The notes under the pieces were generated by a model. It searched no databases, was not told where the DNA came from, and saw only the letters and a list, made by a program, of their open reading frames with translations. 64,000 nt of DNA from JAAXHF01 sp965242605 (GTDB taxonomy: Bacteria; Desulfobacterota; Binatia; Bin18). Both the position numbers and the translations under genes were made by a program. The stretch lies in the NCBI GenBank assembly GCA_965242605.1, contig CBDESS010000001.1, forward strand, positions 434,001 to 498,000, written 5' to 3'. Positions 26,602 through 38,457 of this stretch are shown here, piece by piece; the stretch's first letter is position 1, and the number at the start of each line of letters is the position of its first letter.

Positions 26602-26632
26602 AACCATGCCCCCTTTTGGAGGGATGGTTTTT
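26602..26632 (+). terminator. Rho-independent terminator
   Basis: AACCAT (26602-26607) pairs with ATGGTT (26624-26629), with a C-rich/G-rich inner stem and TTTT loop, and a T5 run at 26628-26632 on the plus strand. It ends the larE/zinc-ribbon transcript. It also lies about 60 bases beyond the 23S 3' end, so it might stop the rrn transcript from the other side. Confidence 0.65.
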
Positions 26633-26672
26633 GGCGGGTTTGAGAAGAAAAGTGCAGCTATATGCAAGTAGC

Positions 26673-26687
26673 AACTCTACACGGCGA
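26673..26687 (-). other. 23S processing-stem arm (3' flank)
   Basis: AACTCTACACGGCGA here is the exact complement of 29670-29684, the 5' flank of 23S. The two arms would close the 23S loop in the precursor RNA, as in RNase III processing stalks. Confidence 0.75.
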
Positions 26688-26693
26688 ATTGAG

Positions 26694-29665
<2,972 letters not shown>

Positions 29666-29669
29666 ACAC

Positions 29670-29684
29670 TCGCCGTGTAGAGTT
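29670..29684 (-). other. 23S processing-stem arm (5' flank)
   Basis: TCGCCGTGTAGAGTT on the plus strand is the perfect 15-base complement of 26673-26687 and lies immediately outside the 23S 5' end. Confidence 0.75.
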
Positions 29685-29742
29685 ACCACTTGGATACATC
29701 CGCGTTCTATTTGAGGATTCTTTCTTCTCGTTACCAACAATG

Positions 29743-29752
29743 TCAAAGAGCC
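29743..29752 (-). promoter_or_regulatory. boxA-like antitermination element in 16S-23S spacer
   Basis: On the minus strand this reads GGCTCTTTGA, close to the E. coli rrn boxA (TGCTCTTTAACA). An identical copy lies in the 16S leader at 31738-31747. Leader and spacer boxA copies are the normal rrn arrangement for NusB/NusE binding. Confidence 0.65.
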
Positions 29753-29815
29753 ATCTCTTCCCTCACCGGGAAGAGAAAATCTATCAAGAGGACAATGGCC
29801 GCTCTACTCTCCGTA

Positions 29816-29888
29816 TGGAGCTGATCGGAATCGAACCGACGGCCTCCGCCTTGCAAAAGCGGCGCTCTCCCAACTGAGCTACAGCCCC
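29816..29888 (-). tRNA. tRNA-Ala (TGC)
   Basis: On the minus strand the gene begins GGGGCTGTAGCTCAG and ends with the T-arm GGTTCGATTCC and acceptor CAGCTCC plus discriminator A. The anticodon loop is TTTGCAA with anticodon TGC; the anticodon stem contains one T-G pair. CCA is not encoded. It lies in the rrn spacer. Confidence 0.95.
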
Positions 29889-29912
29889 GAGGGCCTATAT
29901 TCGCCATGGTGA

Positions 29913-29986
<74 letters not shown>

Positions 29987-30011
29987 CGAGCAGACGCCCC
30001 AGGTCTCTCTC

Positions 30012-30026
30012 AAAGCTAAACAGTAG
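30012..30026 (-). other. 16S processing-stem arm (3' flank)
   Basis: AAAGCTAAACAGTAG is the exact complement of 31724-31738 upstream of 16S, giving a 15-bp closing stem for the 16S precursor. Confidence 0.72.
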
Positions 30027-30057
30027 AACCGAACCAGCGTCAAGAACCGCAGGTCTT

Positions 30058-31625
<1,568 letters not shown>

Positions 31626-31723
31626 GTTGAGGTCCAGGGAAGATAAACATCCCTGGATGAGAGGTTTGACTTCGTTCTCTACACTGGCATTTCCTTACCA
31701 TCAGTCATGGCAAGGAAGATATC

Positions 31724-31738
31724 CTACTGTTTAGCTTT
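31724..31738 (-). other. 16S processing-stem arm (5' leader)
   Basis: CTACTGTTTAGCTTT on the plus strand is the partner of 30012-30026. It touches the leader boxA at 31738. Confidence 0.72.
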
Positions 31739-31747
31739 CAAAGAGCC
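31738..31747 (-). promoter_or_regulatory. boxA-like element in rrn leader
   Basis: GGCTCTTTGA on the minus strand, identical to the spacer copy at 29743-29752. It lies about 25 bases downstream of the -10 box of the rrn promoter. Confidence 0.65.
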
Positions 31748-31771
31748 TCCTGCTCTAGGCAGGTGTCCCAA

Positions 31772-31800
31772 AGTATAGGGACTTTCTGTTCCTATGTCAA
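31772..31800 (-). promoter_or_regulatory. Sigma-70 promoter of the rrn operon
   Basis: On the minus strand, -35 TTGACA (31800-31795), a 17-base spacer and -10 TATACT (31777-31772). This is a near-perfect consensus pair pointing into the 16S leader. Confidence 0.85.
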
Positions 31801-31936
31801 GAGCCTTTCTCAGAGGTCTGCCGGAACAGCGCTGAGTAGAGGTGCGGGTACCCCTCTTTCAGGGAGGGTTCTGTAGCGCTCTTGCACAAGGAAGTCAAGC
31901 GTGTGGTTGGCTTAGACCATGCGAATCTGGCAGCCC

Positions 31937-32191
31937 TCATTGAGCACTTTCTCGATGCTTTTGGGTAGCCACAAACTGACACAAGGTTCGTAAGGAAAAG
32001 AGAGACGACAGGCTGAGATCTTCTTCGGCCAAGACAATGCCAGAATCCCGCTCAACCGCGGCAATCAGCCTAGCGGCCGACAGGGAGTCAAGTTCCAAGC
32101 CCCCCCGAAACAGTGGCGCATCAATGGAGAACCCCTGTTGGCCGCTAATTTCGGTCAGCAAAGAGTGGAGGCGCTGCTCAATAGTCGTCAC
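31937..32191 (-). CDS. Acyl carrier protein (stand-alone)
   Basis: An 84-residue carrier protein. GLELDSLSAARLIAAVER contains the DSL motif whose Ser receives the 4'-phosphopantetheine arm, followed by the helix II region and FSLRTLCQFV. It is not the housekeeping AcpP type: its N-terminus (MTTIEQRLHSLLTEISGQQ) is divergent. The GTG start overlaps the TGA of the FkbH-like remnant by 4 bases, so the two were a translationally coupled pair. In that pairing FkbH proteins load a glyceryl unit onto the carrier. With the partner broken, its present role is unclear. Confidence 0.72.
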   Translation of the reverse strand: MTTIEQRLHSLLTEISGQQGFSIDAPLFRGGLELDSLSAARLIAAVERDSGIVLAEEDLSLSSLFSLRTLCQFVATQKHRESAQ

Positions 32192-32865
32192 TTGTCTTCA
32201 TACGAGCCACACCGATACCCAGGCCGGATAGTCCGGGCAAGACCGTGACGAAACGAAACGATCTCATCTTTTTGGGGCTCCGGTCGAAAGCCATGCGTCA
32301 CAAACAGCACGGACATCAAACGATTGGACGCGGTCTGTTGGTATCTCACCCGGAGCAGCCTTTGCCCCTGCTCTTTGGCGACGGTCATGCCATGCACCAG
32401 GAACATCTCTCCTACTCCACGACCCATCACTCGACACGAGACAAGGTGGTCACTTGCCCGACCCTAAAGACTGGCAGAGTAGGAAGCTCAGCGGCTTGCC
32501 GCGCGTCAAAAACCGCCACCGCAGGCAGGCGATGTGCTACCAAAGCACGTTGATAGGCCGAGTCATCAATAGAAGGCGAGATGTTCAATGAACATTCAGC
32601 GTTTCGGCAACCGTCCTGATTTTCTCGACCTTTTGCGGAGCGAGAAAATAGTCCTCGAGCCCAAGCGTCCGTAAGGCCGATAGTGCCAAGGCGTGGTCGC
32701 CCTGGCTGGCAATACTGTGGAGAATGCCGCTCCGATCAAGCGTCTCAATGGTCGCCCGCACTCCGGGCCGGAGGACAGGCAGGTCGCCCTCAATCAGGAC
32801 TCCAGACCCACAAAGTCTGATCAAGATTCCAGACCACACATTTTATCCGTTCGACTGCGTCTGGG
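32188..32865 (-). pseudogene. Decayed FkbH-like HAD-IIIC / acyltransferase gene
   Basis: Pieces of one FkbH-like protein lie in order in different frames. The HAD motif is ERIKCVVWNLDQTLW; a frame change follows at about 32812, then SGVLIEGDLPVLRPGVR and SIASQGDHALALSALRTLG, then LEDYFLAPQKVEKIRTVAE. After another break near 32580 comes IDDSAYQRALVAHRLPAVAV. About 100-120 residues expected between the domains are missing. The frame then shifts into HLVSCRVMGRGVGEMFLVHG and YQQTASNRLMSVLFVTHGF, the C-terminal acyltransferase-like part. FkbH enzymes dephosphorylate 1,3-bisphosphoglycerate and form glyceryl-ACP. The multiple frameshifts plus the deletion show real decay. Confidence 0.72.
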
Positions 32866-32870
32866 GCGGC

Positions 32871-32975
32871 TCAGCCGGTGGTCTCATCGTCTGTGTCAAA
32901 GCGATATTCCATCGTCAGGTGCTTGGGCTGAAAGTCCAAGGCCGCATACAGCGTCCGCATAGCTAAATTTTTCAT
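32871..32975 (-). CDS. Short 34-aa frame between two decayed genes
   Basis: ATG 32975 begins MKNLAMRTLYAALDFQPKHL and runs to TGA at 32871. The ATG overlaps the TGA that ends the remnant upstream of it. The residues do not match a family I recognise. It could be the displaced end of the polyamine-synthase remnant or a tiny independent gene. Confidence 0.25.
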   Translation of the reverse strand: MKNLAMRTLYAALDFQPKHLTMEYRFDTDDETTG

Positions 32976-33651
32976 AATGTATCGTAGCGATCAAGCAGCG
33001 GGTCGGGCAGCGGCTCTCGAAGGTCGTGCTCGACACACTCAATCGCCACATCCTCAGCGCGGGCGATATCCTGAATATAGCGGACTCCACTACCGTCATT
33101 TGCCGACATAGCTGTCAATGTCCGAGCGCTTTTCCCAATACAGCAACCGCCACAGAAATCGCGTCGTCATCTCCCAAAAAAATAACCCGTTTTCCCTCCA
33201 GGGCCCCGGCTTGAGACATATACAGTGCGCGACGCACAGCCGTTTGCGGAGTACACGGGGTCTGGTCTAAGCTCACATCCACCTGGGGAAGTTCGGAGCA
33301 ATAGCGCTCAAGCCGCCGCACCACAGAATCCAATTCCTCCCCAATCACAATCCCGCGACCGTCACACATCGGGCAGCGTGCGTCGTGTCGCGTGTATACC
33401 CTCAGCGTCTGCTCAACAAAGTCTTTGCCGTGCGGTGTGAGGACTATGCCCGCCTGCCGTTTCAAGATCCGTGTCTGCTCGAGTTCTCGCCGCATCGCGG
33501 CAAGCACCGGCAGGGGGAGATAGGTCTGTCGCGCCAGATCTCTCAGCGTAATCCGTTGAGCGCTATAAATCGTCCTCAGGACCGTCGCAACACCAGCTGC
33601 GCCCTCCCGGAGGGCGGTCGCTTGGGTGACATCTTCAAGTAGATCACTCAC
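32972..33651 (-). pseudogene. Decayed bis-aminopropyl spermidine synthase-like gene (DUF43/PF01861 type)
   Basis: The first 178 residues are intact: an N-terminal winged helix (RTIYSAQRITLRDLARQTYL), then CPMCDGRGIVIGEE and GKRVIFLGDDDAISVAVAVLG. This matches the branched-chain polyamine synthase BpsA family, including its GDDD SAM/substrate motif. The frame ends at a TGA after GKALGH. Past the break, other frames resume family-like sequence (DIDSYVG, then VRYIQDIARAEDVAIECVEH, then DLREPLPDPLLDRYDT) up to 32972. The catalytic DPPY region and C-terminus are gone. The first part might still be translated as a truncated protein. Confidence 0.65.
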
Positions 33652-33881
33652 GCTACAAATCCTTGGAAAACTGAACCATTAGTGCTGTGTTGGGCGGTGG
33701 AACTCTATAGCGATATCGATGGTGACACAAGTCTAGCGACTGTCGAATGTTCTCTGCCATGCGCAAAAAAGCGTGACAAACCCGTTTCCACGCCTGTCAC
33801 TAGCCACCAAGCCGGACCAGTAATCGGGCCTTCTACATGGGTCCCTTTCGCAGCCGGGACCTTGATTGTATAGTTTTGGCC

Positions 33882-35558
33882 ATGTCCGCCCTTTCCATGA
33901 CAGAAAAATTGCGGGTTCTACTGCGCCGCCCGCAGCCCAGCCTGGTCCTTGGAGCCCACGACGCGCTATCCGCCAAATTGGCCGGAGAAGCCGGTTTTGA
34001 TGCGATCTGGGCGAGTGGTTTTGGTATTTCTGCGGTCAGCGCTCTCCCCGACGCCAATATCCTCACCATGAGCGAGACGCTCGACGCGGTCCGCCGCATG
34101 AGCGACGCGGTTGACATCCCGGTTATTGCCGACTGTGATAACGGCTTTGGCAACGCCATTAACGTCATCCGCACAGTCGCCGAATACGAGCGGGCGGGCG
34201 TCGCCGGACTGTGCATTGAAGACAACATCTTTCCGAAACGGTGTAGCTTTTACGCTGGGGTCCGACGCGAGTTGGTTCCCGTTGATGAGCACGCCCGCAA
34301 AATTCAGGCCGCCAAAGCGGCTCAAAAAGATCCAAATTTTGTAGTGATCGCCCGCACCGAGGCCCTAATTGCCGGCTGGGGTAAACACGAAGCGCTCAAA
34401 CGTGCCGAGGTCTACGCTGAAGCCGGGGCCGACGCCATCCTAGTCCATTCCAAGGCGACAAACTTTGAGGAACTCCAGGACTTTACCGCCGGCTGGGACA
34501 ACCCCTGCCCCTTGGTGTGTGTCCCAACGACATACGCCGACACCACCGTCACCGAGCTGGCGACAGCCGGCTTCAAGCTCGTCATCTTTGCCAACCAAGT
34601 CTTACGGGCGGCCGTCAGCGCCATGCGCCACGCCCTGGACACCCTGAAGGCAGAGAGCCGGCCGGCCGCGGTCAATGATCGGATTGCCAGCCTGCCCGAA
34701 ATGTATGAGTTGGTCGGCTTGCCGGAGTTGCAGGCTAATGAGCATAAATTCCTGGTGCCGGGCGGTCACCGGGTAACGGCCATTATTATCGCCGCCGGCT
34801 TTGAAGAAAACTTGCTGCCGCTTATCGAAGATCGCCCCAAGGCGATGCTGGAGATCAAAGGCCAGACGATTCTTGAGCGCCAGATCAGCGCCCTGAACGC
34901 CTGTGGGGTGAAAGATATCGTCGTCGTGCGTGGCTACCAGAAAGAGCAGATCAATCTGCCCAATATCCGCTACTACGACAACGACACGTTTCTCAACACC
35001 GGAGAGTTAAGCTCGCTGTTTCTGGCCGAGGCGGAAATGTCGGGGCCGTTTCTGTTTCTGTATTCCGATATTATCTTCGATCCGAGCATCGTCGAAAAAC
35101 TGCTGAAGTCGCAGGCCGATATCAGCATTGTGGTTGATCGAGCGTGGAACGATCAGCCCCGCTCAGCCGAAGAAATCCAGGCCAATAAGCCGGACCTAGT
35201 CATCACCCACCAGCCGCCCCAGACCGGCTATCGCTTTCTGCCCACAACAGAAGGCACGACGCTGGCCCGTATTGGCCGAGACCTGGCTGCCCAAGACGCG
35301 GATGGCGAGTTTATTGGCTTGGCCATGTTTTCCGAGGCGGGTGCCCGCCTCTTACGCCAGAGCCATCACACGGCCCGCGAACGGTCTCATACCAGCCGCT
35401 TTCACGAAGCCGCCGCGCTCCAACAGGCTGCTTTTACCGACATGTTGCAGGAACTGGTCAACCACGGCCATCACGTCGCGTGTGTTGATATCTATAAAGG
35501 CTGGCTGGAGATTGATACATTTGAGGATTATCGCCGAGCGTGGGCAAAAATGAAATAA
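33882..35558 (+). CDS. PEP mutase-like / nucleotidyltransferase fusion protein
   Basis: A 558-residue two-domain protein. Residues 1-285 form an isocitrate lyase/PEP mutase TIM barrel (LVLGAHDALSAKLAGEAGFD, then ADCDNGFGNA with the metal-binding Asp pair at 84/86). Residues 298-558 form a sugar-phosphate-type nucleotidyltransferase (EDRPKAMLEIKGQTILERQ, LYSDIIFDPS). True PEP mutases carry EDKx5NS; here the motif is EDNIFPKRCS (113-122), closer to the KRCGH loop of lyases. The NTase lacks the usual GxGxR loop (AAGFEEN). PepM-NTase fusions are linked to CDP-activated aminoethylphosphonate. ATG 33882 is preferred to 33837; a second in-frame ATG is at 33897. Confidence 0.8.
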   Translation: MSALSMTEKLRVLLRRPQPSLVLGAHDALSAKLAGEAGFDAIWASGFGISAVSALPDANILTMSETLDAVRRMSDAVDIPVIADCDNGFGNAINVIRTVAEYERAGVAGLCIEDNIFPKRCSFYAGVRRELVPVDEHARKIQAAKAAQKDPNFVVIARTEALIAGWGKHEALKRAEVYAEAGADAILVHSKATNFEELQDFTAGWDNPCPLVCVPTTYADTTVTELATAGFKLVIFANQVLRAAVSAMRHALDTLKAESRPAAVNDRIASLPEMYELVGLPELQANEHKFLVPGGHRVTAIIIAAGFEENLLPLIEDRPKAMLEIKGQTILERQISALNACGVKDIVVVRGYQKEQINLPNIRYYDNDTFLNTGELSSLFLAEAEMSGPFLFLYSDIIFDPSIVEKLLKSQADISIVVDRAWNDQPRSAEEIQANKPDLVITHQPPQTGYRFLPTTEGTTLARIGRDLAAQDADGEFIGLAMFSEAGARLLRQSHHTARERSHTSRFHEAAALQQAAFTDMLQELVNHGHHVACVDIYKGWLEIDTFEDYRRAWAKMK

Positions 35559-35626
35559 CTGTACGCGCAAAGACGGTCCGGGCGTACACCGTGATGTGAA
35601 TTATTTCCGATTAAGGATGACGGGCG

Positions 35627-36598
35627 ATGGATCTTGCTCTCAAAAAAATTGATCAGATGATCCAGGACGAATACACGTTTTTTGTCCGCGAAAAACAGGG
35701 CTGGAGTTTGACGTATGGCCCCCAGGACCTGGAGCTCGTGGCACACGCGCTGCGGGTTATCCTGCACGCCCGCACGACCCCAGGTTTTGTGGACGACTAC
35801 CTCGCCCTGGTTGCCTGCCAGGCACGGGATGGGGGCTGGAGCCCGTTTTCGGCCGACCGAGAGAGCACGGTGTGGGTCTCGGCCTTTTGCGGACTGATGC
35901 TGATCCGGGGCAACCGCTTTTTGCAGCACGCTCGTCTCAGTCGGGCCGTGCGTAGAGCGATTGATTATTTTCTTGACACCCAACACGCCGACGGTCGGTG
36001 GGTTGATCCAAGCTGGGCTGACCTCGATACCACCAGTCACCCGGTCAGCTTCTTCAACGTGGTCATGGCTTTGGGAGAGCCTTATCGACGGTCCGAAGTC
36101 GTCCCAGCTTGGCGAAAGGGAGCACAGTTCATTCTTGACCATCAAGATGCAAACGGGGGCTGGTATGACGAAGAATTCCATCCCTCGGGGGTTGAGATCA
36201 CCGCCCATCTTATTCAAGACGCCCTGATTGCCGACTTAGCCAGGGACGGCCAACTCAGCGGTGTGCGTGAGTCATGCGCCAAAGGAGCCCACAAGTTGTA
36301 CGAATGGCAGGCCGCGGACGGGTCCTGGGACGGAGAAAATGTCGATCACACCATGGACTGCACCCGGTCTTTGATGGTGGTGACCCGTTTGCTAGAGGAC
36401 GCCCACGGACACGAGTCTATTGTGCGCGGCCTGGACTGGATCCTCGCCAACAAGAATCCCAGCGGTTGGGGCGACTTCCCGGAGTTGGAGACCAACCTGG
36501 AGCGGACCTGTGACGGCATTGACACCCTGTTGAAATACAAAGCCTACCGCAGCCCAGACCCCCAGGCGGTCGTTCGGCTGTGGGACTACATCCCCTGA
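35627..36598 (+). CDS. Compact prenyltransferase/terpene-cyclase-like (alpha/alpha toroid) protein
   Basis: A 323-residue protein with repeated QW-type motifs of the squalene cyclase fold: QARDGGW (65-71), QHADGRW (119-125), QDANGGW (173-179), QAADGSW (228-234). The spacing of roughly 54 residues indicates one alpha/alpha barrel rather than the two-barrel form of 600+ residue cyclases. DLDTT at 132-136 resembles the DxDTT/DxDD acid motif of class II terpene cyclases. It starts 68 bases after the PEP mutase fusion in the same direction. No signal peptide. The substrate is unknown, and it could be a non-enzymatic toroid. Confidence 0.72.
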   Translation: MDLALKKIDQMIQDEYTFFVREKQGWSLTYGPQDLELVAHALRVILHARTTPGFVDDYLALVACQARDGGWSPFSADRESTVWVSAFCGLMLIRGNRFLQHARLSRAVRRAIDYFLDTQHADGRWVDPSWADLDTTSHPVSFFNVVMALGEPYRRSEVVPAWRKGAQFILDHQDANGGWYDEEFHPSGVEITAHLIQDALIADLARDGQLSGVRESCAKGAHKLYEWQAADGSWDGENVDHTMDCTRSLMVVTRLLEDAHGHESIVRGLDWILANKNPSGWGDFPELETNLERTCDGIDTLLKYKAYRSPDPQAVVRLWDYIP

Positions 36599-36644
36599 GA
36601 CGGCAAGCGGCAATCATCACCATCCCCGTCTGACCCTGACGTTC

Positions 36645-36962
36645 ATGCCTCCAGAGTCTGTCGCCGAATGGATCGAAGCCGGTTCCACAGCAGAACTGCC
36701 GCCCGGAGAACGCAAGCTGGTGAAGATGAAGGGTGTGGAGGTCGCCCTGTTCAATCTCAACGGCACGGTATACGCTGTCAACAACCGGTGTCCCCACCGC
36801 AGCGGGCCGCTCATCCGAGGCTTTATCGACGCCAGAGGCGGCATCAAATGCCCGATGCACGGCTGGCGATTTGAGCTGCGCGACGGCACCAGCCCGCGCC
36901 CGGCTCAGGCAACGGTGTATCCGGTAAAGGTTGAAAACGGCATCCTCTACCTGCGGTTCTAG
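36645..36962 (+). CDS. Rieske [2Fe-2S] ferredoxin-like protein
   Basis: A 105-residue Rieske domain. Cys49-x-His51 (RCPHRSGPL) and Cys69-x2-His72 (KCPMHGWRF) ligate the cluster. GERKLVKMKGVEVALFNLNG and VYPVKVENGILYLRF are typical flanking strands of the nitrite-reductase-small-subunit/ferredoxin type. It would donate electrons to an oxygenase or reductase. It follows the toroid gene by 46 bases and may be its operon partner. Confidence 0.85.
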   Translation: MPPESVAEWIEAGSTAELPPGERKLVKMKGVEVALFNLNGTVYAVNNRCPHRSGPLIRGFIDARGGIKCPMHGWRFELRDGTSPRPAQATVYPVKVENGILYLRF

Positions 36963-37045
36963 CCCGGTATTGGACTGAAAGGGAATACAGTCTGGAGTGT
37001 CCTCCTTGTACCGAGGTAGCCGGCTTTTTCCAGGAGAAATAGCGC

Positions 37046-37585
37046 ATGCTCAGAAAAGCCTCCTTTGAGAAGGAAGCCATTCCGCATTTTGATACCCTCA
37101 TGCGCACCGCCCTGCGCCTGAGCGGAGACCGGGCACGCGCAGAAGACGCGGTCCAAGAGACGTATTTGCGCGCCTGGCGCTCCTTTCAAACCTATACGCC
37201 GGGCACAAACTGTCGGGCTTGGTTATTCAGAATTCTCCTGAACGTCTTAAAGAAGACGGCCGGGAAAAAATGGCGCGACCCCTTGCTCAGTGCCGAAGAC
37301 ATTGACCCTTCCTCAAAAGTCATCGCCCTGTTTCCCTCAGGCGGGGAAGACGGGAGCGAAGGTCAGGATATTCTTGCCGCGGTCAGCCATTTGTCCCCCC
37401 AGTTTCGACAGGTCTTATGGCTAGTCGTGGTTGAGGGATTTGCCTATAAAGAAACCGCCCAGATGCTCGATATTCCAATCGGGACTGTTATGTCACGGCT
37501 GTACCGGGCCAGACGCGAGCTGCGGCGTCTCTTAACCGATAACCGAGCCTACCATATCGAACAAAAAGGGGACCTCAGGCCATGA
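37046..37585 (+). CDS. ECF-type RNA polymerase sigma factor
   Basis: A 179-residue ECF sigma factor. Region 2 is LSGDRARAEDAVQETYLRAWRSF-like (residues 27-50), with NCRAWLFRILLN after it. Region 4 includes LSPQFRQVLWLVVVEGFAYK and the helix-turn-helix MLDIPIGTVMSRLYRARREL. AGGAG lies 10 bases before the ATG. The stop codon overlaps the anti-sigma start (ATGA). It probably autoregulates, as such pairs do, but no confident ECF promoter was identified in the 83-base upstream gap. Confidence 0.9.
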   Translation: MLRKASFEKEAIPHFDTLMRTALRLSGDRARAEDAVQETYLRAWRSFQTYTPGTNCRAWLFRILLNVLKKTAGKKWRDPLLSAEDIDPSSKVIALFPSGGEDGSEGQDILAAVSHLSPQFRQVLWLVVVEGFAYKETAQMLDIPIGTVMSRLYRARRELRRLLTDNRAYHIEQKGDLRP

Positions 37586-38313
37586 ACTGTAGAGAAATGC
37601 AAAAACTCCTGAGCCCATTCCTGGATAACGAACTCAGCACTCGCGACACCTTTTCTGTGGCCGAACATCTCGACGCCTGTTCGGCCTGTCAGCAAGAACT
37701 GGAAGCCATGCAGCAGCTTGATAAGCGTCTCAAGGAGGCCGGACACAGTTCAGTCAAGGTGAGTGACACGCTGCGGGATACCGTTATCGCCCTGGGCGGG
37801 CCGTGGACCTGGCTCCGACGCTGGCGCGGCGTCGGGGTGGCCGCCGCCGCCATACTCTTCCTGGTCATTGGCCAGCAACTTTTCTCAGCCCCCTACGACC
37901 CAGAAGCCCGGGCGTTTAGCAGCGCGCTTGTACACGAGACTTGGCTGAATGACAACAGTACCTTTTCCCTGCCCTGGCTTGACCCCGACAGCCTCAAAGA
38001 GGTGCTGCGCCAAGAAGGGCTGACCGATCCCCCCAACCTCAGTCCAGTCGGATTCCACCTTGTCCGGGCACGGGTCAGCCGTCCGCTCAGACAGGTCTTC
38101 GTCCAACTCGTCTATCAGCGGCGGGCTGAGGAGATCTCAATTTTTGTCTCACGGCGTTGGAAACGCTCCTTACCGGGCATCAACCACCAGGACGGGGTCA
38201 CGATTGTCCCTCTCGGCATTCGCGCCGTCTTCCTTGTCAGCAGAAACCGCCCGCCCAATTTTTCGGACATTTATCAGTTGGCTGAAGAAGAAATTAGCGC
38301 CCTGTCAGCCTGA
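37582..38313 (+). CDS. Anti-sigma factor with zinc-finger (zf-HC2) domain, membrane protein
   Basis: A 243-residue regulator. The N-terminal anti-sigma domain (residues 1-50) has Cys3 and HLDACSACQQEL giving the HxxxCxxC zinc motif. One TM helix at about residues 92-108 (VGVAAAAILFLVIGQQLF) is followed by a periplasmic domain of about 130 residues with no recognised fold. It should sequester the preceding sigma factor at the inner membrane and release it on an envelope signal. The pair is coupled by a 4-base overlap. Confidence 0.85.
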   Translation: MNCREMQKLLSPFLDNELSTRDTFSVAEHLDACSACQQELEAMQQLDKRLKEAGHSSVKVSDTLRDTVIALGGPWTWLRRWRGVGVAAAAILFLVIGQQLFSAPYDPEARAFSSALVHETWLNDNSTFSLPWLDPDSLKEVLRQEGLTDPPNLSPVGFHLVRARVSRPLRQVFVQLVYQRRAEEISIFVSRRWKRSLPGINHQDGVTIVPLGIRAVFLVSRNRPPNFSDIYQLAEEEISALSA

Positions 38314-38419
38314 GCCGCCGGAGAGGGCCAATCCTCCTCTTTCTCTTCGGCATACCCATACCCACCCCTCTTCTCCGGCTTCTGCAACCTCGCCTCGCCC
38401 ACCGTCATATCCCAAGGCC

Positions 38420-38444
38420 CGCGGCCCGGGCACCTCGGGCCGCG
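38420..38444. terminator. Hairpin between convergent anti-sigma and otsB genes
   Basis: CGCGGCCCG (38420-38428) pairs perfectly with CGGGCCGCG (38436-38444) around a 7-base loop. It lies in the 144-base convergent gap. There is no T-tract, so termination is inferred from position. Confidence 0.45.
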
Positions 38445-38457
38445 ATTCGGGCCGCGC

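Noticed and set aside
31797..31982. 61-codon minus-strand frame upstream of the rrn promoter
   Set aside because: It spans the rrn -35 region and overlaps the ACP 3' end in another frame; no family resemblance.
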